From Cyclobacterium sp. (lineage in GTDB: Bacteria; Bacteroidota; Bacteroidia; Cytophagales; Cyclobacteriaceae): a stretch of DNA of 64,000 nt. The position numbers and the translations under genes are program-made. Positions 49,152 through 57,453 of this stretch are shown piece by piece (positions within the stretch are counted from its first letter, which is position 1; every line of letters starts with the position of its first letter). The stretch covers positions 62,001 through 126,000 of the forward strand of contig NZ_JABURL010000031.1 of NCBI RefSeq assembly GCF_014762705.1. Reading direction: 5' to 3'. The notes below the pieces were generated by a model. The model ran no database searches, was not told where the DNA came from, and saw only the letters and a program-made list of their open reading frames with translations.

Positions 49152-49544
49152 ATGATGGAAATATTTTATTACATAATTTTCGCGTTAGTAACATGGTTAT
49201 TGTTAATGCAAATTTTTAAATTCTCGACATATCATAAGTTTTTTAAATATGCAGTTTTTTTCATCATATTTTATGCAGTTTTAAATGGTTATGCACTTAT
49301 CTTTTTTGACTTACATTCTTTTTTTATCTGGCATTTAATAATATTCCTAATCTTACTCTACAACAATTATAAAAAGCAAAAGAAATCCATGTCTAAATTT
49401 GGACATCTGATTGATTTCGAAAAGGGAATGACCAAGGAGTTTTTTGAACTAAGTTTAGAAAGAACCCTTAAGTACCATATTATAAGTTCTTTAACCTATT
49501 TAATCGTTTTTGCAGTAGCATTTACTTATCTCTATAACATCTGA
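49152..49544 (+). CDS. Membrane protein of the satellite
   Basis: A 130-aa protein with hydrophobic helices at about 5-22, 32-52, 56-70 and a C-terminal one at 112-128, separated by a charged loop (KKQKKSMSKFG). Two adjacent ATG codons can start it. The 299-bp spacer that follows, to the TerS gene, is A+T-rich and shows no gene. Confidence 0.72.
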   Translation: MMEIFYYIIFALVTWLLLMQIFKFSTYHKFFKYAVFFIIFYAVLNGYALIFFDLHSFFIWHLIIFLILLYNNYKKQKKSMSKFGHLIDFEKGMTKEFFELSLERTLKYHIISSLTYLIVFAVAFTYLYNI

Positions 49545-49843
49545 AAATTAATAATAGTATTGTACTTTTAATCCTAATCCTTCCTGACCTAAATAGGCAT
49601 ATAAGTTTTACTAGTCAAGATTACAGTGGACCTAGATTGCAAATAATCTAGAAGTACACTTATTTCTATAAATTTACCAACATTAAAATTTTCCTTTCCT
49701 GGTCTTAATACAAAAAAAATATATCGAGCTTTTTTTTTAAAAGCGAGTTAAATTTATAAATTGAAAACTGATTGTCATTTATCCCCTCCTCTAATTTAAA
49801 ATTAATGATTTTCGCAAAAATCAAAGGAAAAAAGTTAATAAAA

Positions 49844-50296
49844 ATGAAAAAAATTGTTGAAATAGGTGATAAAAGATTGAGATTAACTGAAAAAGAATAT
49901 CGTTTTGCAGAACATTACCTTTGCTCATTTAATGCTACAGAGGCAGCCAAAAAAGCTGGTTATAGTGTTCATTCAGCCCGGCAGCAAGGGCATGAAAACC
50001 TGACAAAACCTTACATCAAAGAATACCTTCAATATAAAGCCCAACCTCATTTGAAAAGCCTGGAAGTGACACAGGAAAGGATGATTAGGGAGTTGGCTAC
50101 TATCGCATTTTCCAATGTCTTTGATTTTTTAAATCCGGATTGGTCACTAAAAAATCTGGGAGACTTTGGTAATGGAAAAACAGGGGCAATCAAAACGGTG
50201 CAGAAATTTGAGAATGGGCATGGGTTACAGTTATATGATAAATTGGCTGCTTTGGAAAAACTTTTCGAATTGACAAAGGATAAAGATTATCTTTAA
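49844..50296 (+). CDS. Terminase small subunit (satellite-encoded)
   Basis: A 150-aa protein of the Terminase_2 family. The N-terminal HTH is 'LTEKEYRFAEHYLCSFNATE' followed by AAKKAGYSVHSARQQG; the family end is 'YDKLAALEKLFEL'. It binds the packaging start site and recruits a TerL. No TerL is encoded nearby, so it would have to work with a helper phage TerL, as in SaPIs. It does not resemble the prophage TerS candidate at 7.7-8.3 kb. ATG 49,844 starts the conserved part; an upstream extension is poor. Confidence 0.9.
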   Translation: MKKIVEIGDKRLRLTEKEYRFAEHYLCSFNATEAAKKAGYSVHSARQQGHENLTKPYIKEYLQYKAQPHLKSLEVTQERMIRELATIAFSNVFDFLNPDWSLKNLGDFGNGKTGAIKTVQKFENGHGLQLYDKLAALEKLFELTKDKDYL

Positions 50297-50311
50297 TCTC
50301 GATTTTTTTAG

Positions 50312-51259
50312 ATGAAAGAATTCTTCCTAAATAAATTTTTATCTGAGGTTCAGAAAGTGGAAACCGATCTAACGGAAGAAGAAATCCAAGATTTAAAAGT
50401 TAGTGGTTTAAATATACTTAATGCCTTATTATCAAGGAGGTTGATTCTTCACGACCCAGGCACCTATGCGTTAGCTTTCGTAACCGATTCATTCCCTTTT
50501 TACTTTACCACTTTTCGTCAAACCAAAGAAGCTCTTTTGATGCTTTTGAGGTTTATAAAAAAAGATGAAAGTTTCTTCGATCTCCCGGATAAAGAATTAC
50601 CAGAAATAGTAAACTATTTAATCTTCGTAAAAAGTCATATAGAAGATTCACTTAATCTATTTTTGGGATTTTTCCGAAATGACGAAGCAGAGCAGGAAAG
50701 GATTTTATTTGCAATCAAAAATCTTAGGTTTCAATATTCAGAAGAGGGAATTCAAAAATATCTTGAAATTTGCTGTGATTCCATAGAAGATCAAATTTCT
50801 TATTTAGAAAGCATGTTGTTCGATTTTAAACAAGATGAGGAATTGAAAGTTTATTTTGGCAGTGAAATATGGATTTTTGAATCGAGGGTCCAAAGAATTT
50901 TAATGGCTAAATCTGCGGAAAGGCAACTTTCTGGTATAAAACATGAAATTAAGGAACAGTTTGAAAATTCACATTCTAATTTGGAAATATTTCATCCCAA
51001 TGGGTTTAAACTTTTTGATTATTTAGTTAAGAATCATCTTTCTTCTGGTTCGGGCTACCAATCGGATATTGCATTTTTCTATCGGAAGATGGTTTATGAC
51101 GGCCTAATTCACGCAAAACATAACCGTTTTAAAATTTTTTTAGAGAAGGTGTATCCTGACCTGGAGCCGCTTGGGAAAATTAAACAATTGAAAGATATTA
51201 ACACAAAGAAGCGGGAGCAAATTTATGATACCGCAAAATGGGTTGTTGGATTGAAATAA
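50312..51259 (+). CDS. Satellite protein of unknown function
   Basis: A 315-aa soluble, helical, acidic protein 15 nt after terS. 'YQSDIAFFYRKMVYDGLIHA' near the C-terminus has a distant look of the RteC-type proteins of Bacteroidetes mobile elements, but the resemblance is weak. It could regulate the excisionase gene that follows. Confidence 0.75.
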   Translation: MKEFFLNKFLSEVQKVETDLTEEEIQDLKVSGLNILNALLSRRLILHDPGTYALAFVTDSFPFYFTTFRQTKEALLMLLRFIKKDESFFDLPDKELPEIVNYLIFVKSHIEDSLNLFLGFFRNDEAEQERILFAIKNLRFQYSEEGIQKYLEICCDSIEDQISYLESMLFDFKQDEELKVYFGSEIWIFESRVQRILMAKSAERQLSGIKHEIKEQFENSHSNLEIFHPNGFKLFDYLVKNHLSSGSGYQSDIAFFYRKMVYDGLIHAKHNRFKIFLEKVYPDLEPLGKIKQLKDINTKKREQIYDTAKWVVGLK

Positions 51260-51285
51260 GCCCCTTATTCCAGTTTGTTTGAAAG

Positions 51286-51324
51286 GGTACAATTTCGTAC
51301 CTCTTATGGTACGATTTGATACGG
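51286..51324. promoter_or_regulatory. Palindromic operator-like pair before the excisionase gene
   Basis: GGTACAATTTCGTACC (51,286-51,301) is an inverted repeat, and a related half-palindrome GGTACGATTTGATACGG follows with centres about two helical turns apart. The gene starts 30 nt downstream. Confidence 0.55.
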
Positions 51325-51353
51325 AGATTGCATAAAAATAAACAATCTCTATT

Positions 51354-51695
51354 ATGGAACATCAATTTAATTTCGAAAGCCTCCCTAAGGCCATTTCTTT
51401 ACTTTATGACGAGGTAAAGCAAATTAAATCCCTTATTCTGGAAACAGGTTCAACTGATTCCGGCGACCATCTAATGACTATCGAGGAAACAAGTGATTTT
51501 CTTCATGTTAAAAAACAGACCTTGTACGCTTATGTATCCAAGGGCATAATCCCCCATTCCAAGAGGGCCGGGCGGTTGTACTTTTCTAAAAATGACCTGA
51601 TCCAATGGATTAAAGAGGGCAACAAACGGTCCTTTGATGTGGAGGAGGAAGCAAAAAATATCATTTCCAAAAGGAAAGGAGGAAGTCATGGATAG
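51354..51695 (+). CDS. Excisionase-type HTH (MerR-like HTH_17) protein
   Basis: A 113-aa protein. 'MTIEETSDFLHVKKQTLYAY' followed by VSKGIIPHSKRAGRLYFSKN is the winged HTH of excisionases and AlpA-like regulators. An N-terminal helix of about 35 residues precedes it. It may control int expression and excision. Confidence 0.9.
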   Translation: MEHQFNFESLPKAISLLYDEVKQIKSLILETGSTDSGDHLMTIEETSDFLHVKKQTLYAYVSKGIIPHSKRAGRLYFSKNDLIQWIKEGNKRSFDVEEEAKNIISKRKGGSHG

Positions 51696-51951
51696 GGAAC
51701 CAAAAACTTCCTCCTTAATTGTCAAAGCTACTCGACAGGATAAAGATACGCATTTTAGCGGCCTAATGGAAAAAATACCATGGGTAATTTCTCTGCCTAT
51801 ACAGCCTATAACCTTCAATCAATTTATGGAATTAATGGCCTTGATAGGTATGGTTTTTTGCCTGCATACCTTCATGGATTGGGCCTATCCATATATCCAA
51901 AAAATGTTCATTTACATTAAAAAGCTACTTCGACATGACAAGGATAAATAA
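51688..51951 (+). CDS. Small protein with membrane segment
   Basis: An 87-aa protein starting MDREPKTSSLIVKATRQ, with an excellent ribosome site AAAGGAGG before ATG 51,688 and an 8-nt overlap with the HTH gene. A hydrophobic segment (FMELMALIGMVFCLHTFM) lies near the middle and a basic tail ends RHDKDK. Overlaps the helicase gene by 17 nt. Function unknown. Confidence 0.75.
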   Translation: MDREPKTSSLIVKATRQDKDTHFSGLMEKIPWVISLPIQPITFNQFMELMALIGMVFCLHTFMDWAYPYIQKMFIYIKKLLRHDKDK

Positions 51952-53455
51952 AGAAGGCATCATTGCACATTTGAATGAATTACAAAAAGTTGCAGATCCA
52001 AAACCACATGGGAAAATATTAAAAAAAATCCTGGCAGATGTGAAGACAGTGGACTTTGAAAAAAGAGCCAAGGCAGAGTTGGAAAATAAATTAAAAAATC
52101 CTGGATTAAGTAATAAACAAAAGGAGCGTATTGTAAAGGAACTAGGTAATTTCAAGCTGCTTGAAAAGCATTTCCTAATTATTACGATAGAGGAAATTAT
52201 TAACCTGACAAAACGTAAAAACTGGGGAATATGTAAAAACCAGGATTTCATTTATCTATTCAATGGGGCCTATTGGAAGAGTATTGACAAGGAAGAATTT
52301 CAAAAATTTCTAGGTGAAGCCTCCGAAAAAATGGGTGTGGGAATATATACGGCAAAGTATTTCCGGTTTAGGGAAAACCTGTTCAAACAGTTTCTCGCTT
52401 CCGAATACTTTCCGGCTCCACTAAAGCCCAAAGATAGCGTATGTATCAACCTATTGAATGGAACCTTTGAAATCACAGACAAACCCCATTTACGCCCATT
52501 TTGTCCAGGTGATTTTATCAGATACCAATTACCATTTGCTTATGATCCGAAGACCAATGCTCCAAAATTTTTCGAATTTCTGAACAGGGTTTTACCAGAA
52601 AAGGACAAGCAAGCAGTATTGGCAGAATGCCTGGGATATATTTTTGTACCTCACAGTCAATTGAAGTTAGAAAAAGCATTATTCCTATTCGGGAGTGGTG
52701 CCAATGGGAAATCCGTTTTATACGAAATCATTAAGGCACTATTGGGAAATTACAACACCAGTGAATACACTTTGCAAAGCCTGACCGATACTACAGGGTA
52801 TTACCGTGCGATGATAGCGGACAAATTGGTCAATTATGCCAGCGAAATAAATGGAAAGCTAGACAGTGCAAAATTTAAATCGTTGGCTTCCGGAGAGCCA
52901 ATGGAAGCCAGGCTTCCCTATGGCCAACCCATGATTATAGAGGATTATGCCAAGCTGATTTTCAACACTAACGAACTTCCAAAAGACGTAGAATTTACCA
53001 ATGCTTTTTTTCGCCGCTTTATTATTATTCCTTTTCAGGTGACCATACCGGAAAATGAGCAAAATAAAAACCTTCACAAAGAAATTATTGAAGGTGAACT
53101 TCCAGGCGTATTTAATTGGGTTTTGGAAGGGCTTAATAGGTTATTGGAACAAAAAAAGTTTTCCGATTGCGCCTCCATTAACCAGGCCCTAGACCAATTC
53201 AAGACGGAATCCGATACAGTAAAACGATTTTTGGAAGAGGAAGGCTACAGGTCCGATCCGGATAATAAAACCCTTTTGAAAGAGCTTTACCGTGAGTATA
53301 GGGAATATGCCCTGGATGATGGAAACAGGGTTTTGGCAAAGGGGAATTTTAAAAAGCGTTTGGAAGCCCTTAAAATATTTATCAATCGTGAAAGCCTGGG
53401 AATACAGGTCTTTATTTCAAAAAATCAGGAATTCAATGGAAAATCTACGATTTGA
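51935..53455 (+). CDS. SF3 helicase/primase of P4-D5 type (satellite replication)
   Basis: A 506-aa protein. The D5-type core has Walker A LFGSGANGKSV (about 250-260), Walker B-like LVNYASEIN, the sensor KLIFNTNELP, and the arginine-finger region FFRRFIIIPF. The N-terminal 150 residues include 'LLEKHFLIITIEEIINLTKR' and a GAYWKSIDKEEF motif typical of this family. It should unwind the satellite origin. It overlaps the toprim gene by 20 nt. Unlike the prophage enzyme at 28.6-31.1 kb it carries no toprim part, which is in the next gene. Confidence 0.93.
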   Translation: MTRINKEGIIAHLNELQKVADPKPHGKILKKILADVKTVDFEKRAKAELENKLKNPGLSNKQKERIVKELGNFKLLEKHFLIITIEEIINLTKRKNWGICKNQDFIYLFNGAYWKSIDKEEFQKFLGEASEKMGVGIYTAKYFRFRENLFKQFLASEYFPAPLKPKDSVCINLLNGTFEITDKPHLRPFCPGDFIRYQLPFAYDPKTNAPKFFEFLNRVLPEKDKQAVLAECLGYIFVPHSQLKLEKALFLFGSGANGKSVLYEIIKALLGNYNTSEYTLQSLTDTTGYYRAMIADKLVNYASEINGKLDSAKFKSLASGEPMEARLPYGQPMIIEDYAKLIFNTNELPKDVEFTNAFFRRFIIIPFQVTIPENEQNKNLHKEIIEGELPGVFNWVLEGLNRLLEQKKFSDCASINQALDQFKTESDTVKRFLEEEGYRSDPDNKTLLKELYREYREYALDDGNRVLAKGNFKKRLEALKIFINRESLGIQVFISKNQEFNGKSTI

Positions 53456-54593
53456 CAAAATAAGGTCCCGAGTGAAATATTGCCCCTGTGGCAAATCCAA
53501 CAGGGATGGGAAATTTGTTCCTTATGAAGGATTTGAGGACAAGGGGTATTGCCATTCATGCGGTGAAACATTTTTGCCAAGAATTGAGAACGATCATGAT
53601 GGACAAAATGTAAAATTTGTTTCATTCCCTCCGAGACCAATCTCTTTTGTGGATCCTTCTGTTTTGGAAGCCAGCCTAAAAGGATACGATCAAAATAATT
53701 TTGTGCTATTCCTGCAAACCAGATTTGGGAAAGCTAATGCCATGAAAGCAGTGGAGGCTTACAAGGTAGGCACCTCCAAGAGATGGCCTGGTGCGAATAT
53801 CTTTTGGCAAATTGACTCGAAAGGAAAAATACGAAGTGGAAAAATTATGTTGTACAACCCCTCCACAGGTAAGAGACAAAGTAAAAATTCCTGGGTCCAT
53901 TCGGTTTTAAAGGAGGAAGATTTCAATTTGAATCAATGCTTATTTGGAAGCCATTTACTAAAGTACGATTCGTATAAGAGTGTTGCCATAGTCGAAAGCG
54001 AGAAAACCGCCATTATCGCCAGCATTTTGAAGCCTGAATTCATTTGGTTGGCCACGGGTGGAAAGAATGGATTACAGCCAGACAAGTGCGGGATATTAGC
54101 ACACAGGAAGGTCTTTCTTTTCCCTGACCTTACCAAGCCAGTTGATAAGCCAAACTGTTTTGAAATGTGGACAGAAAAGGCAAAGGAACTATCTGAAGAA
54201 ATGTTGGATGCTTCATTTTATGTCTCCGATTATTTAGAAACAAACGCAACCGAAGAGGAGCGGAACCAGGGTTTGGATATTGCAGATTATTTCCTCAAAT
54301 GGGAATGGGTAGATGAAGAAAGTGAAGAAAATGAAGCGATTCAGAAACCTTTTATTTCAGCAAAAATTCAAAACAATGAAGAGGATGCACAAATTAGATC
54401 AATTAAAACAGAAATCCGCATGCTATCAAAGCAGATTAGAAAGGTTATCCAGGATCTTAGAGGAGAAAAGGCAGAGGAATCTGACTTGGCACAAAAGGTT
54501 AAAGGAACTATCCACCAGATTAGAAATTGTAAAATTCCAGGCGAAGCAATACGAGCAAATAAGGAATTTCTTAAAGAGGTCCGGGGATGGTAG
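53436..54593 (+). CDS. DUF6371/toprim-like protein with zinc ribbon
   Basis: A 385-aa protein. The N-terminal zinc ribbon is CPCGKSNRDGKF with CHSCGETF (residues about 14-45), as in primases. A toprim-type region follows: SVAIVESEKTAIIASI with the conserved Glu and later VFLFPDLT with Asp. The C-terminal 80 residues are charged and may be regulatory. Together with the SF3 helicase it forms a split primase-helicase. Start ATG 53,436 opens the conserved MENLRFDKIRSRVKYC. Confidence 0.88.
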   Translation: MENLRFDKIRSRVKYCPCGKSNRDGKFVPYEGFEDKGYCHSCGETFLPRIENDHDGQNVKFVSFPPRPISFVDPSVLEASLKGYDQNNFVLFLQTRFGKANAMKAVEAYKVGTSKRWPGANIFWQIDSKGKIRSGKIMLYNPSTGKRQSKNSWVHSVLKEEDFNLNQCLFGSHLLKYDSYKSVAIVESEKTAIIASILKPEFIWLATGGKNGLQPDKCGILAHRKVFLFPDLTKPVDKPNCFEMWTEKAKELSEEMLDASFYVSDYLETNATEEERNQGLDIADYFLKWEWVDEESEENEAIQKPFISAKIQNNEEDAQIRSIKTEIRMLSKQIRKVIQDLRGEKAEESDLAQKVKGTIHQIRNCKIPGEAIRANKEFLKEVRGW

Positions 54594-54606
54594 AAAAACC
54601 TCCTAA
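54376..54606 (+). CDS. Possible overlapping coiled-coil gene in a second frame
   Basis: A second frame inside the 3' end of the toprim gene reads MKRMHKLDQLKQKSACYQSR and continues as a heptad-like helix to SGDGRKTS, past the toprim stop. Both frames look protein-like over about 210 nt. It may be a real overlapping gene or a chance helix. Confidence 0.4.
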   Translation: MKRMHKLDQLKQKSACYQSRLERLSRILEEKRQRNLTWHKRLKELSTRLEIVKFQAKQYEQIRNFLKRSGDGRKTS

Positions 54607-54776
54607 ATAATGGTATAAATACGGGCAGAACCGAAAATTTTGAAAAAGGAATCCAAGAGAGTTTCAAGGCAATAAGAAAAAGGTTAACTATGAATTACGG
54701 GGTTTGAATCAAAAACTTTAGTAAAAAGCCCTATCACATTCCACAGAATTTTATAAATTATACAAAAATTCAATCT

Positions 54777-55361
54777 ATGGTAATTGTTGAACTCGAAACC
54801 AAAAAAGCCCTTCGTACTTTTACCGAGATCAAACGGGTCATTACTGCGGCTAAATCGTGGAAAGTAACAACCCGCATTGAAATCACGGTGCTTGACGGCA
54901 GTATCCAGTTAATTGGTCGGGGATTCGTTAAGGTCCTGGAAGCCCGGACCACAGGTTCTTGCAAATTGGTGGTTCCGGTAATTCACTGGTATGAGATCAT
55001 CAAAATGAGTAAGGAAAAAATCCTCAAAGTTGTCATTACAGAGGGGGAGGCCATGGTGGGAAGAGTGACGGTCAATGTTCCTACCACTTTTTTTGAGAAT
55101 GATAAGATTCTGAGAAGCATCTCACTTGCCGCCAATCCCAAAGCCATTGATTATTGGAAACTGGAATACCAGGGCTATACCCCAGAAGAGCTAGAATTCC
55201 ACCAAGTGAACTCCAAAATAGAATGGGCCAAACGTGAATTTGACGAATGCATAGGTTCAGCTGCCTATACCCTGAGTCCTTTCCGGATCACAAAGAAGGA
55301 ATTGATGAAAATGGTTTTGCAGCGGTTAAGGGAAAAGGAAAAAATTAATTTTGAGATTTAA
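54777..55361 (+). CDS. Satellite protein of unknown function (clamp-like pattern)
   Basis: A 194-aa protein. The N-terminal 110 residues alternate strand and turn: KVTTRIEITVLDGSIQLIG, CKLVVPVIHWYEIIK and EKILKVVITEGEA. This vaguely resembles half of a sliding-clamp fold. The C-terminal part is helical. Family not recognised; a link to replication is suggested only by its position after the primase genes. Confidence 0.72.
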   Translation: MVIVELETKKALRTFTEIKRVITAAKSWKVTTRIEITVLDGSIQLIGRGFVKVLEARTTGSCKLVVPVIHWYEIIKMSKEKILKVVITEGEAMVGRVTVNVPTTFFENDKILRSISLAANPKAIDYWKLEYQGYTPEELEFHQVNSKIEWAKREFDECIGSAAYTLSPFRITKKELMKMVLQRLREKEKINFEI

Positions 55362-55629
55362 CAATCTGATATAAAGTAGTTTGCAACCTGGTATAATTCA
55401 ATTTTAAAAAAAATGTCTTATAGGAAGTTTGATAATTCAGATTTCTTGCGAATTAAATGGTAAAACCGACCCAGGATTCTAATCAACAAGGAACCAAAGG
55501 TTTCTTTACTAAACCTAAATAATTATTATTCAAAAAATTGATGCCGGTTGTAAAGATTTTTTTAAATTGGTAGTTCCGGTTTTCCCTTTTTTTCGCTACG
55601 GCTGCAGACAATACGATATTACTCCATTA

Positions 55630-56853
55630 ATGAGAAATTCAAGTGTAATTCATTTAAGTAATACCTTTTCTATCAACAAAGAAGTTGAAAAAGAAAACAT
55701 CCTTTCTATTCAAAAAATATTTTTGACGAAGTATTATGAACCTCTTCTCAAAAACATTAATATAATTGAAAATAAATATAATTTTAAGGGCACAGAGTTA
55801 ACATCTTATTTATATTACAAATTTTGTATAGAATATTTTCAGGATTTCAAAAATAATGAGATACCAATTCCAGAGCAATTAGATTTCGAACACAATAACA
55901 AGGTTCATGACGTTATCTCCTTTATAAACAATAACGTTCCAGAATTACAGTTAAAAGAATTATGGTCAAACATTACCCAGCTGACTAGTTTTGTTAATTT
56001 TAATAGAGTTGAATCGGGACTAATTACCAAAGAAACTTTTAACCTACTTTCTAAAAAAGATTTCTACCTTCCAATTTTTGAAAATAACTTCCTAAACCCA
56101 GTTTCTTTCTCAATTTACATTGATTTCCAGTATCCTAAGCTAAATAAGCTCTTTGATTTAATGTTAAGCATAAAAACAAATTGTTTACGAAATTTAGGAT
56201 GGGGTATTGTTAATCAAAACAATCAATCGCTCCTAAATCATGTAAAATGCAATCCAGACAGTAAAAAATATTCAATTAAGAACTGTTGGTATATTTCTAA
56301 AGGTTTGAAGGACAATTTAGGGAATTATATTTTTGTAGAAACAACACAAAGGCCCACGAAAGAAGCAATAAATATCGGATTTGCGACAAAAAACATGCCT
56401 GAAGAAAATAAACCTTCCATAATTGAAAATTCAGCCGTTAAAGACGAGGTCCCAATTTTTGTTTCAGGTAAAAAAGTGATAATTAAATTCATGGATGAAA
56501 ATACTGCTTTAAGGTTGAAGAATCAGACACAAAAAAAATCATATTTTAATTTCAAACAACCAAGTATTCCTAAGATGTTAAAACCAGGGTTCTACAATTT
56601 CAAAAACATGGATGGCAAAAAAATTGATGCCGAGGGCGGTGATTTTTCAGACCAATCATTAGAAATGAAGGAATGGAAAAAGCATTTAAAAAATCAGCGG
56701 AAAATTACATTAGTTTTTTTAATCATTTTTTCAATTTTATTTTTTTGGTATGGTGAAAATGGAAGGTACGAAACCGTACCCGGCGAAATCAATGTCGTTA
56801 TTGACACGAAAACAGGGAAAATTTATTATGAAAGGATTATTAAGCCTAAATAA
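55630..56853 (+). CDS. Satellite cargo protein with C-terminal membrane anchor
   Basis: A 407-aa protein starting MRNSSVIHLSNTFSIN (an alternative start lies at 55,567). The first 350 residues are soluble, A+T-rich in codon use, and unrelated to any family I recognise. A single hydrophobic helix (TLVFLIIFSILFFWYGENG) at about residues 362-380 is followed by a 32-residue tail. The last gene before attR, a typical cargo position. It might be an anti-phage or conversion protein; not established. Confidence 0.75.
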   Translation: MRNSSVIHLSNTFSINKEVEKENILSIQKIFLTKYYEPLLKNINIIENKYNFKGTELTSYLYYKFCIEYFQDFKNNEIPIPEQLDFEHNNKVHDVISFINNNVPELQLKELWSNITQLTSFVNFNRVESGLITKETFNLLSKKDFYLPIFENNFLNPVSFSIYIDFQYPKLNKLFDLMLSIKTNCLRNLGWGIVNQNNQSLLNHVKCNPDSKKYSIKNCWYISKGLKDNLGNYIFVETTQRPTKEAINIGFATKNMPEENKPSIIENSAVKDEVPIFVSGKKVIIKFMDENTALRLKNQTQKKSYFNFKQPSIPKMLKPGFYNFKNMDGKKIDAEGGDFSDQSLEMKEWKKHLKNQRKITLVFLIIFSILFFWYGENGRYETVPGEINVVIDTKTGKIYYERIIKPK

Positions 56854-56960
56854 GTAAGATCATTAAAAGATTGACATTCGACTTAAAATCCAACATCTGA
56901 CATCTATACTATTATTGTTAAAAGCTAAAAAGAAAAGTCAGGGTAATAGCGGAAATAAAA

Positions 56961-57047
56961 ATGCTCCGTGAGGTTCTAGCTGCCAGGGCAAACAAGCCAT
57001 ATAAGAAGGCAGCCAAAAAAAGTAAAATCAGTTATTTGAGAAAATAG
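56961..57047 (+). CDS. Possible 28-aa basic peptide
   Basis: ATG to TAG encodes MLREVLAARANKPYKKAAKK followed by SKISYLRK. No ribosome site is evident. Except for this and the arm sites, the 384-bp spacer up to the tRNA shows no gene. Confidence 0.25.
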   Translation: MLREVLAARANKPYKKAAKKSKISYLRK

Positions 57048-57171
57048 GAATGGGTTTAAAATTATAAAATAAACCAGAACTCGAAAAACTGAAAAGTCAA
57101 ATGCAATACCCAAATCACACGAATTTATTTAGTCGAAATAGTGGATTGAGAAAGGGTTAAGACTCATTTTA

Positions 57172-57192
57172 TGTGCAAATGGTGTGCAAATG
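57172..57192. promoter_or_regulatory. Right arm-type sites of the satellite recombinase
   Basis: Two copies of TGTGCAAATG, 11 bp apart, match the pair in the integrase promoter at 46,786-46,806. They lie 54 bp inside attR. Confidence 0.65.
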
Positions 57193-57225
57193 AAAAAGGC
57201 ACTTACAAGATAATACTTGTAAGTA

Positions 57226-57226
<1 letters not shown>
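57193..57226 (-). terminator. Element-carried terminator for tRNA-Thr
   Basis: A stem GTACTTACAAG/CTTGTAAGTGC followed by a T-run on the leftward strand replaces the host terminator at 46,575-46,610. The two hairpins are similar but not identical. Confidence 0.85.
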
Positions 57227-57312
<86 letters not shown>

Positions 57313-57453
57313 ACTATTAAGTGTATTCGAAGAATTCCTAAAAGGAATGCCTTTGCCCGAATGCGAGTGCAAATATAATTTTATACGATTAGTATTTCAA
57401 AAATTTACCCGATAATTTTAAAGAAATTACCTATTTTATTCATGATGAGGGAT

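Noticed and set aside
46834..57047. Conjugative or mobilizable element interpretation of the 10.7-kb island
   Set aside because: No relaxase, mobC-like or Tra gene is visible, whereas a complete TerS is; the satellite reading explains more.
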